From Oscillospiraceae bacterium (GTDB lineage Bacteria; Bacillota; Clostridia; Oscillospirales; Ruminococcaceae), in the NCBI GenBank assembly GCA_018110825.1, contig JAGBCL010000085.1:1-38643 (forward strand): 38,643 nt of DNA. Direction: 5' to 3'. How positions within the stretch are numbered: the stretch's first letter is position 1; every line of letters starts with the position of its first letter. The notes under the pieces were generated by a model, which did no database searches, was not told the DNA's origin, and saw only the letters and a list, made by a program, of their open reading frames with translations. Shown one piece after another: positions 32,775 to 38,643 of the stretch. The translations under genes and the position numbers were made by a program.

Positions 32775-33293
32775 ATGAAAAGCAAATCAATTATTATATG
32801 CGGTCTGTTTGCGGCAGTACTTACAGTTACCTCATGGATTTCTGTTCCGTTTGCAGTTCCGTTTACCATGCAGACTTTTGGAATCTTCTGTGCACTTCTT
32901 GTACTTGGCGGCAGACTTGGTACGGCTGTTGTTTCGGTATATATTTTGCTGGGTGCATTTGGTCTGCCTGTTTTTGCAGGATTTCAGGGCGGCATTGGAA
33001 TAATAGTTTCTCCTCTTGGCGGGTTCATATTAGGATTTCTTTTAATAGGTATAGTATATCTGGTTGTTACAAGTGTTTGGGGTGAAGGAACCTGCATAAA
33101 AATAATCGGTATTTCTGCAGGTTTGGCAGCTTGTTATATTGCAGGCACTATTTGGTATATGATGTTTATCGACGGAATGGATTTTTCATCGGCATTTGCG
33201 GTTTGTGTAATTCCGTTTATAATTCCGGACATTGTAAAGATATTGTTGGCTGTGTATGTATCCAATAGAATAAAGAGTCGTGTCCGACCATGA
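32775..33293 (+). CDS. bioY: Biotin transporter, substrate-specific S component
   Basis: 172 residues from ATG 32775, which has AAGGCGG five bases upstream; the open frame extends further up without a supported start. Six membrane helices are predicted. Characteristic BioY segments are VPFTMQTFGIF in the first loop and SPLGGFILGFLLIG in the centre. It captures biotin and works alone or with an energy-coupling module (EcfAA'T) encoded elsewhere. Own promoter, BirA-type operator and terminator indicate repression when biotin is sufficient. Confidence 0.95.
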   Translation: MKSKSIIICGLFAAVLTVTSWISVPFAVPFTMQTFGIFCALLVLGGRLGTAVVSVYILLGAFGLPVFAGFQGGIGIIVSPLGGFILGFLLIGIVYLVVTSVWGEGTCIKIIGISAGLAACYIAGTIWYMMFIDGMDFSSAFAVCVIPFIIPDIVKILLAVYVSNRIKSRVRP

Positions 33294-33322
33294 AAAAAGC
33301 ATCCTTTATAGGGATGCTTTTT
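33293..33322. terminator. Terminator between bioY and the feo genes
   Basis: AAAAAAGCATCC pairs with GGATGCTTTTT around a seven-base loop. It has T or A runs on both sides and probably serves both convergent units. Confidence 0.85.
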
Positions 33323-33335
33323 ATTTGGTATAAAA

Positions 33336-33530
33336 TTACTGATTCCCACATTTGCCGTTGCAGCTGCCGCAGTTTCCGCCGCAGCTGTGTTCTTTTTCGG
33401 CTTTTGTATTACAGGAATTTGCGTGAGGACAGCCTATACATTTCTGTCCGTTTTTTTTTGCCTTGTAGACATAACCGCCTGCAAGTCCCACAATTATTAC
33501 CACAACAAGAATTATGATAACATTTTCCAT
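33336..33530 (-). CDS. FeoB-associated Cys-rich membrane protein
   Basis: 64 residues. One N-terminal membrane helix (about 4-22) is followed by a basic segment and seven cysteines (31, 34, 40, 50, 54, 57, 61) in a Gly/Asn-rich tail. This matches the FeoB-associated Cys-rich family that follows feoB in many Firmicutes. The cysteines may bind iron during ferrous uptake; the exact role is unknown. AAGGAG lies eight bases before the ATG, and feoB ends 15 bases upstream. Confidence 0.93.
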   Translation of the reverse strand: MENVIIILVVVIIVGLAGGYVYKAKKNGQKCIGCPHANSCNTKAEKEHSCGGNCGSCNGKCGNQ

Positions 33531-33545
33531 AGGAACAACTCCTTA

Positions 33546-35558
33546 TCAGTTTTTGACTGTTGCCTTATTGCCCTTAAGTTCGTATTCCTTCTTAACCTTC
33601 TTGTCAGCATTGAGGCACATATAAACAATGATTGCTGCCATAACAAGAACGGCAATAAGTCCGGGAACAAAGCCCTTGCCGAATGTGCCTTCTGTGAAGA
33701 GTGTGCCGAACTGGTATACGAGGAAACCAACTGTGAAGCCTGTTCCAAGCTGGAGACCGATACCGCCCCAGAGCCACTTAGCACTCTTCATTTCAGCGTT
33801 CATAGCACCGATTGCCGCGAAGCAAGGAGGTGTAAAGAGGTTGAACATAAGGTATGCAAGTGCAGCAGCCTTTGAGATTGCGAATACTGTAGCAACCTCT
33901 GCACCTGCACCTTCCATAAGTGCGAGTTCTTCTGTATCAATGAGGTTTTCAAGTCCGACGAAGCATACTGCAAGTGTACCAACAACGTTTTCCTTTGCGA
34001 TAAAGCCTGTGATAGCTGCAGCTGCAAGCTGCCAGGAAAGTACGCCTACAACAGGTACGAGGAGGTATGCGAATGGACCTGCGATAGATGCGAGAATTGA
34101 TTCGTCAGCTGTTTCAGCAACTTTAAAGCTCCATGTGAATGTCTGCATAATCTGTACAGCTGTGTTACAGAGGAGAATAATAGTAGCTGCCTTTACAATG
34201 TAGGACCAACCACGGCTGCACATTGTCTGGAGTGCTCTTACAAGGCTTGGTGCCTTGTATTCAGGCATTTCAATGATGAAGAAAGATTTTCTTGCCTTGT
34301 AGCCTGCAATCTTGTTTATAAGAAGTGCACCAAGGAAGATGAGTACGATACCTGAGAAGTACATAAGCGGGCTTACCCACCATTCATCAGCGAAGAATGC
34401 GCCTGCGAAAAGTGCGATAACAGGAAGCTTAGCGCCGCAAGGCATAAATGGTGCGAGCATTGCTGTTGCACGTCTTTCACGTTCGTTACGGATTGTTCTT
34501 GAAGCCATAACACCAGGGATTGCACAGCCTGTTGTGATTACGAATGGGATAACAGACTTACCTGAAAGACCAACCTTCTTGAAAATTGGGTCAAGCACAA
34601 CAGAAGCACGAGCCATATAGCCACAGTCTTCGAGAAGTGCAATAAGGAAGTACATAACCATTACCAGTGGGAGGAAGCCAATTACGGCAATTACGCCGCC
34701 GATTACGCCGTCAACAAGGAGAGCGTAGAGGAGAGGATTAGCATTTTCAAGCATACTGCCAATCCAGCTCTGGAACATTTCAAGCCAGCCAACGAGTGTA
34801 TCTGCGAGGAATGGACCTACCCAATACTGGGAAATCATAAGTACGAGGCACATTACAACAGCGAAAATCGGAATACCGAGCCACTTATTTGTAATGATTG
34901 CGTCAATTTTATCGCCGATGTTCTTGTCCTTTGTGAGAACCTTGCGGTTTTCGACTTCAGCAACAATCTTGTTTACAAAGTCAAAACGCTTCTTATCAGC
35001 GGCAATAACAACTTCCTTATTGGAGAGGTCGATGTTGCCCTGAACATAAGGTGCTGTCTGACTCTTGCCAACGTTTGCAACTGCTGCCTTTACAACCTCA
35101 TCAAGTCCATCAGATGTTGTGGAAGTTGTGTTTACAACAGGACAACCAAGCTTTGCGGAAAGTTCAGCTGCGTCGATTGTTGTTTCCTTTTTTTCGTTTA
35201 CATCAGATTTGTTGAGTGCGACAACAACAGGAATGCCAAGTTCAAGAAGCTGAGTTGTGAAGAAAAGGCTTCTGCTGAGGTTTGTTGCGTCAACAATGTT
35301 GATAATTGCGTCAGGATTTTCATTTTTAACGTATGTACTTGTAACGCTTTCCTCGGAAGTAAACGGTGACATTGAATATGCACCAGGGAGGTCAACTGCA
35401 ATCAGGTCTGCACCGTTGCTGTAAGTTTTCTTGATAGGATGTTCTTTCTTTTCGACGGTAACACCTGCCCAGTTGCCAACCTTCTCGTTACGGCCTGTAA
35501 GAGCGTTGAACATAGTGGTTTTACCGCTGTTTGGATTGCCTGCCAGAGCGATTCTCAT
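33546..35558 (-). CDS. feoB: Ferrous iron transport protein B
   Basis: 670 residues, typical for FeoB. The N-terminal G domain has the P-loop GNPNSGKT (7-14), DLPG (G3) and NKSD (G4), then a helical GDI-like region to about residue 215. About eight to ten membrane helices follow, with the two gate motifs (CGYMARASVVLD and GCAIPGV in the first, KENVVGTL in the second). It moves Fe2+ into the cytoplasm using GTP. GGAGG lies upstream of the ATG. feoA is 128 bases upstream and an operator-like palindrome lies between them. Confidence 0.97.
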   Translation of the reverse strand: MRIALAGNPNSGKTTMFNALTGRNEKVGNWAGVTVEKKEHPIKKTYSNGADLIAVDLPGAYSMSPFTSEESVTSTYVKNENPDAIINIVDATNLSRSLFFTTQLLELGIPVVVALNKSDVNEKKETTIDAAELSAKLGCPVVNTTSTTSDGLDEVVKAAVANVGKSQTAPYVQGNIDLSNKEVVIAADKKRFDFVNKIVAEVENRKVLTKDKNIGDKIDAIITNKWLGIPIFAVVMCLVLMISQYWVGPFLADTLVGWLEMFQSWIGSMLENANPLLYALLVDGVIGGVIAVIGFLPLVMVMYFLIALLEDCGYMARASVVLDPIFKKVGLSGKSVIPFVITTGCAIPGVMASRTIRNERERRATAMLAPFMPCGAKLPVIALFAGAFFADEWWVSPLMYFSGIVLIFLGALLINKIAGYKARKSFFIIEMPEYKAPSLVRALQTMCSRGWSYIVKAATIILLCNTAVQIMQTFTWSFKVAETADESILASIAGPFAYLLVPVVGVLSWQLAAAAITGFIAKENVVGTLAVCFVGLENLIDTEELALMEGAGAEVATVFAISKAAALAYLMFNLFTPPCFAAIGAMNAEMKSAKWLWGGIGLQLGTGFTVGFLVYQFGTLFTEGTFGKGFVPGLIAVLVMAAIIVYMCLNADKKVKKEYELKGNKATVKN

Positions 35559-35614
35559 ATATTTTCCTCCTGAAATAAAATTCTATAAAAGCAGTATTCT
35601 GCATAATATATTAG

Positions 35615-35630
35615 GTTAGTGATGACTAAC
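35615..35630. promoter_or_regulatory. Metal-regulator operator candidate upstream of feoB
   Basis: GTTAG-N6-CTAAC inverted repeat, extended by outer TTAG and CTTA bases. The same architecture occurs twice upstream of feoA. A DtxR-like regulator is plausible from the TTAGGTTAG half-site, though the spacing differs from classic DtxR boxes. The remainder of 35559-35686 shows no convincing promoter. Confidence 0.65.
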
Positions 35631-35686
35631 TTATATTCAAAAAAGTAATCGTCAGGTAAAAACCGTCCGATTGCTTTTCGTATAAA

Positions 35687-35899
35687 TCAGACACAAATGG
35701 CTTCCGCAAGTTCGTTGTCGATGTTGTATCTGCCATCCTTGATGGAAACTACACAACCGCCTTTAAGGTGTGAAACAACTGTAATCTTTTCGCCTGCGTA
35801 ACAGCCGAGGGAGAACAGGAATGCGTCCAGCTCTTCGTCATCAGTTTCAATGCTGCTGATAATATACTCTTTTCCTTCTTCCGCATTGCGTAAATTCAT
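35687..35899 (-). CDS. feoA: Ferrous iron transport protein A
   Basis: 70 residues with the SH3-like FeoA fold: an N-terminal NLRNAEEGKEYIISSIE strand pair, FLFSLGCYAGEKITVV in the centre and the DGRYNIDNELAEAICV ending typical of the family. It is a small cytoplasmic partner of FeoB. First gene of the feo unit; GGAGG lies five bases before the ATG. Confidence 0.95.
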   Translation of the reverse strand: MNLRNAEEGKEYIISSIETDDEELDAFLFSLGCYAGEKITVVSHLKGGCVVSIKDGRYNIDNELAEAICV

Positions 35900-35917
35900 A
35901 ATAACCTCCTGGGGTTA

Positions 35918-35933
35918 ATTAGAATAGGCTAAC
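35918..35933. promoter_or_regulatory. Operator candidate in the feoA leader
   Basis: ATTAG-N6-CTAAC, one mismatch from the GTTAG-N6-CTAAC pattern, located just upstream of the ribosome binding site. Confidence 0.5.
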
Positions 35934-35952
35934 TGCTGCTCAATAAAACATA

Positions 35953-35968
35953 GTTAGCTTTTACTAAC
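35953..35968. promoter_or_regulatory. Operator candidate at the feoA transcription start
   Basis: GTTAG-N6-CTAAC with outer ATA/CAT extensions, seven bases downstream of the -10 box. This is the classic position for a repressor. Confidence 0.7.
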
Positions 35969-35975
35969 CATGTTT

Positions 35976-36004
35976 ATGATACCACATTAAAGAATATTTG
36001 TCAA
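35976..36004 (-). promoter_or_regulatory. Sigma-A promoter of the feo unit
   Basis: On the minus strand TTGACA is followed after 17 bases by TATCAT, giving a leader of about 70 bases with two operator candidates. Confidence 0.85.
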
Positions 36005-36103
36005 TAGCACTTTTTTCTTTCGCCGTATTTTTTCCTAATATGACAATGTTAAGGAAATATAAAAAGATGTTTTTGGTAAAAAAGCTGTTAGCAAAATAAA
36101 AAA

Positions 36104-36126
36104 GTGCCCTTGAAAATCAAGGGCAC
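36104..36126 (-). terminator. Terminator of the ANTAR/DUF4190 unit
   Basis: A 10-bp stem (GTGCCCTTGA with TCAAGGGCAC) and three-base loop followed by TTTTTTATTTT on the minus strand. Confidence 0.9.
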
Positions 36127-36131
36127 AAGGC

Positions 36132-36677
36132 TTATTTTACAAAGAATCTGCATGCATCAGAAAACCATTCAGGGAACTGTTCGCCGTACATTTCATACAG
36201 CATTTCGTAATCCTGCGGAGAAGTTTGTTTGAGGAAATCAAGTATTTCATTCATGAAGAAAAGTACGATAACAACGCAGAGCACGTAAATAAGCAGAGTA
36301 AGTACGATACCGACGATAGATGTTACAATTCCTGCGGTAGACAATCCTTTTCCGACCGGCAGATGTTTGCTTTTGTGAAGTGCACCGAGTACTATTCCTA
36401 TAATCGGAACGATAAAAAGGAATGGGAATATTGCTGTAAAATATGAAAATACGATAGAAATTATGCCGAGAACAAGTGAAGCGACGGCCATTCCCTGACT
36501 TGGCTGCTGTGGATATGGTGTGTATTGCTGATATCCGTAGCCTCCGTGTTGGGGCGGAATATATCCCTGCTGGTTTATATTCTGCTGATTGTAATTATAG
36601 TTCTGCTGATAAGGCTGTTGATTTTGGGTTTGCTGAGGTTTTTCCTCGTTGAATGGGTCTTTGTTGAATTCGTCCAT
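36132..36677 (-). CDS. DUF4190-type membrane protein with Gln/Asn/Tyr-rich N-terminus
   Basis: 181 residues. The first 60 residues are rich in Gln, Asn, Tyr and Pro (low complexity, cytoplasmic). A DUF4190-like core follows with MAVASLVLGIISIVF, then a second helix, and a GKGLSTAGIVTSIVGIVLT segment with a third helix, ending in a soluble tail of about 40 residues. The family function is unknown. It is 27 bases downstream of the ANTAR gene and presumably co-transcribed. AAAGGAG lies upstream of the ATG. Confidence 0.86.
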   Translation of the reverse strand: MDEFNKDPFNEEKPQQTQNQQPYQQNYNYNQQNINQQGYIPPQHGGYGYQQYTPYPQQPSQGMAVASLVLGIISIVFSYFTAIFPFLFIVPIIGIVLGALHKSKHLPVGKGLSTAGIVTSIVGIVLTLLIYVLCVVIVLFFMNEILDFLKQTSPQDYEMLYEMYGEQFPEWFSDACRFFVK

Positions 36678-36704
36678 AATAGTACTCCTTTTTAATAGTA
36701 TAGT

Positions 36705-37274
36705 TTATATTTCATAAGTTTTAATAATATCCTTAGCGATTTCTGTCTGTGTAGTGTGCATATCCATGGCACGTTTCTGAATCTGACGGTGAGCATCTTT
36801 TTCTGAAATACGCAGATATTGAACAAGTACACACTTGGCACGGTCGATGAGTTTTATATCACGGATTTTGGCTTCAAGCTGTTCATTTTCGCTTTTGAGC
36901 ACATTGCTGTTTGATTTGGAAAGCGTAACAAAACGTAAAACCTGAAAAAGGACAGCGTCGCTGAATGGTTTCGGAAGTACGAATATGTCACGGTTGCCAA
37001 GCTTTGCGGCAACGTCATTGGATACTTTGCCGGCGACAGCAATGATCACGCCGCAGCCTTGCTTGGAAGCGTTTACCGCCAGGTCAAGTCCGAATTCCTT
37101 TTCGAGAGGAGCGTTGATGATAACCTGATATTTTGTGCTGCCTATAAGGTTATCCGAGTCGGAACCATCAGAGAAAATTACTTTGCTGAACCCATATTCG
37201 GCAGCGATGCGGCAAATTCTGTCCGAAAGTTCACCTTGCTGTGAAAATACAACAATCGGATTATCATTGTACAT
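36705..37274 (-). CDS. ANTAR-domain RNA-binding regulator with degenerate receiver
   Basis: 189 residues. The N-terminal receiver-like domain (about 5-118) has Asn54 (VIINAP) where phospho-Asp is expected, but keeps the Lys102 region (LPKPF). A short coiled coil (about 122-142) leads to the ANTAR three-helix domain (about 135-186) with KLIDRAKCVLVQYL and AHRQIQKRAMDM. ANTAR proteins bind paired RNA hairpins and prevent transcription termination, often in nitrogen or ethanolamine metabolism. No such hairpin pair was seen next to the gene, so targets are probably elsewhere. The degenerate receiver suggests control by something other than phosphorylation. Confidence 0.92.
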   Translation of the reverse strand: MYNDNPIVVFSQQGELSDRICRIAAEYGFSKVIFSDGSDSDNLIGSTKYQVIINAPLEKEFGLDLAVNASKQGCGVIIAVAGKVSNDVAAKLGNRDIFVLPKPFSDAVLFQVLRFVTLSKSNSNVLKSENEQLEAKIRDIKLIDRAKCVLVQYLRISEKDAHRQIQKRAMDMHTTQTEIAKDIIKTYEI

Positions 37275-37304
37275 TCCTGCCGCCTCCCTGATATTGATAA
37301 ATTA

Positions 37305-37333
37305 ATTATAGCACATTTTTTCTCAATAGTAAA
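37305..37333 (-). promoter_or_regulatory. Promoter of the ANTAR unit
   Basis: On the minus strand TTTACT is followed after 17 bases by TATAAT. Confidence 0.72.
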
Positions 37334-37367
37334 GCTAATATTTGTATTTTGCGAATAGTTTTTTATG

Positions 37368-37396
37368 TTGACAAAATTCGTTGCAGGTGGTATATT
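37368..37396 (+). promoter_or_regulatory. Promoter of the zinc-ribbon gene
   Basis: TTGACA is followed after 17 bases by TATATT, about 32 bases upstream of the ATG. Confidence 0.82.
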
Positions 37397-37428
37397 TATT
37401 TTATACTATAATAAATGGAGGGAAGTTT

Positions 37429-38259
37429 ATGAAGTGTCCCGAATGCGGAAATGAGCTTGACAGCAATGCGGTTTTCTGTACTGCTTGCGGTGCTGAGATG
37501 ATTACAAATGAATTACCTGCAAAGTCTGAAAAGACGGAGAAAAAACAAAATAAGAAAAGTATATTCTCCAAAAAGAAAATAAATGAAAATGAGTCATCTT
37601 CTGCTGATAAAAATAAAAAGCTTAAAATTATAGGAATAGCTGCATCAGCGGTTGTTATCCTGATTATTATAATTATAATAATAGTAAATGTTGCAGCGGC
37701 AATTAAAGCAAATGCGGGAAGAAAGCTTCTTGAAAAAGTTCCGTTGGGACGGGATATTGAAATTGTAGAGTCAGATACAGATGTTGACTTTGATGATACA
37801 TCGGATTACGGTGCAGTAGGACATATAGAAGAATTCGATTATATATGTGAGTCTGAGGATAGTATTGTTGTCGGAGGTATTACGGTACCTGAATGGGCTG
37901 TAATTCTTGAAAAGTCAAGTGATGATACTATTAATAAAGCAACACTCCTTAACTTCAATGCTATTGAGCATAACTGGATGGGAGAAAAAACGGCTCTTGA
38001 GATTGATTTGTCAGTAATTGAGTTCGGTTCAACAATCAAAAAGACGGAACGTTCTCTTGGATTGAAGCCTTACACAATTATAAAAGAAAGCAAGAATAAT
38101 ACTTCTGTGTATGTTTACAGATATCATTTCATTGACGATGAAACTGAAAATACGATTGTAAAGAACCTGTATATAACAGTTGATGATGCAGAGGGTGAGG
38201 TTGTTGATGCGGTTGATAGTCAGGTGGACTATATGAGATTGATTCTCGGTGCAGAGTAA
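37429..38259 (+). CDS. Zinc-ribbon single-pass membrane protein
   Basis: 276 residues from ATG 37429, which has GGAGGG six bases upstream. An N-terminal zinc ribbon (Cys3, Cys6, Cys17, Cys20) is followed by a Lys/Ser-rich linker and one very hydrophobic helix (about 66-90). The remaining 185 residues lie outside the cell, are acidic, and have no family motif that I recognise. Zinc-ribbon-plus-helix proteins of this kind are common in Ruminococcus-like bacteria and uncharacterised. Divergent from the ANTAR gene; ends before a terminator. Confidence 0.85.
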   Translation: MKCPECGNELDSNAVFCTACGAEMITNELPAKSEKTEKKQNKKSIFSKKKINENESSSADKNKKLKIIGIAASAVVILIIIIIIIVNVAAAIKANAGRKLLEKVPLGRDIEIVESDTDVDFDDTSDYGAVGHIEEFDYICESEDSIVVGGITVPEWAVILEKSSDDTINKATLLNFNAIEHNWMGEKTALEIDLSVIEFGSTIKKTERSLGLKPYTIIKESKNNTSVYVYRYHFIDDETENTIVKNLYITVDDAEGEVVDAVDSQVDYMRLILGAE

Positions 38260-38265
38260 TTCAAA

Positions 38266-38299
38266 GGCGTGTTGAAGATATATCTTTGACACGCTTTTT
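38266..38299 (+). terminator. Terminator of the zinc-ribbon gene
   Basis: GCGTGT pairs with ACACGC, with an inner AGATAT/ATATCT helix, followed by a T run. Confidence 0.78.
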
Positions 38300-38391
38300 A
38301 CATTAAACGGAAGTAAAAATGTGCATTATGTCGCAAAATGTGGAATTAAAGTTACCTTTAGTAGGAACAACGCCGAAAGTGAAAAAAGGGG

Positions 38392-38420
38392 TTGACAAAT
38401 GCCGAACAAAGTAGTATACT
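38392..38420 (+). promoter_or_regulatory. Tandem promoter 1 (putative rRNA operon)
   Basis: TTGACA is followed after 17 bases by TATACT. Confidence 0.85.
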
Positions 38421-38537
38421 AATGAAGCTGACTCACGAGAGCGGTACTTAAAAATGAGACGGGCTTCAAGCTAACACCTGGTCGGTGGCAGGTAGAACGG
38501 ATGCAAAAAAGATTTTGAAAAAAATCGAAAAAAGTAC
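38421..38537 (+). other. Leader between tandem promoters 1 and 2
   Basis: Non-coding. It contains a possible TGAAGC/GCTTCA closing helix (38423-38469), an ACCTG/CAGGT hairpin (38476-38493) and an A-rich stretch with GATTTT/AAAATC. It fits the leader of a stable-RNA operon but is not recognised as a named RNA. Confidence 0.45.
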
Positions 38538-38566
38538 TTGACAAACTTGTGAGAAAGTGATATAAT
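38538..38566 (+). promoter_or_regulatory. Tandem promoter 2 (putative rRNA operon)
   Basis: A perfect TTGACA is followed after 17 bases by a perfect TATAAT, within a repeated AAGTACTTGACAAAC context. Confidence 0.88.
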
Positions 38567-38625
38567 AAAAAAGTTCCACAGCGAACGGGTACGAAAACAA
38601 AATAAAAAATATTTTGAAAAAGTAC

Positions 38626-38643
38626 TTGACAAACGAAAGAGCT
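38626..38643 (+). promoter_or_regulatory. Tandem promoter 3, -35 half only (cut by window edge)
   Basis: A perfect TTGACA at 38626-38631 in the same AAGTACTTGACAAAC context as promoter 2. The -10 box would fall beyond the end of the window. Confidence 0.7.

Noticed and set aside
33387-34203. Plus-strand open frames across feoB and its associated gene
   Set aside because: Antisense shadows; the minus-strand genes carry clear family motifs and ribosome binding sites.

Overview
The window looks like chromosomal DNA of a gut or rumen Ruminococcus-like Firmicute (Oscillospirales). The evidence is a moderately AT-rich sequence, strong AGGAGG-type ribosome binding sites, sigma-A promoters almost all with an exact 17-bp spacer, a GH44 glycanase, Thr-rich linkers, membrane-anchored Hanks-type kinases and an ANTAR regulator. 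The genus is an inference from gene content. No phage, transposase or CRISPR array was found.

Layout. 1-2343: two tandem Ser/Thr kinase genes on the minus strand, one cut by the window edge and one with a leucine-rich-repeat (LRR) ectodomain. 2384-5666: an ABC-2 exporter (ATPase and permease), preceded by an XRE repressor operon (repressor plus two membrane proteins) whose promoter sits between two matching operators. 5691-7864: a membrane diguanylate cyclase. 7893-14940: a carbohydrate block with a membrane-anchored GH44, and an operon of a putative manganese transporter, an SLC13/ArsB-type permease and a cytoplasmic GH3. 15001-17183: an SGNH hydrolase, an acylphosphatase and a GIY-YIG protein. 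17243-21580: GMP synthase ATPase subunit and purC on the plus strand, with a second kinase, bearing extracytoplasmic MORN repeats, between them on the minus strand. 21604-25474: a sugar operon (epimerase, Gfo/Idh/MocA oxidoreductase, DMT transporter) divergent from an AraC regulator. 25508-30533: a two-component system followed by a MacB-like ABC transporter, with a strong hairpin between the two halves. 30563-30888: tRNA-Leu(GAG) and a structured tRNA-tail-like copy. 30915-33322: a serine hydrolase and bioY with a BirA-type operator. 33336-36004: the ferrous iron uptake genes feoA, feoB and a small Cys-rich protein, with three matching operator candidates. 36104-38299: a DUF4190 protein with an ANTAR protein, divergent from a zinc-ribbon membrane protein. 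38392-38643: tandem strong promoters resembling the front of an rRNA operon that would start just past the window.

The main points of interest are the kinase family (same cytoplasmic part with different ectodomains, and a conserved Thr-containing insert after the APE motif), the feo operator set, the paired XRE operators, the tRNA-tail element at 30593-30712 and the phased repeats in the terminal promoter array.
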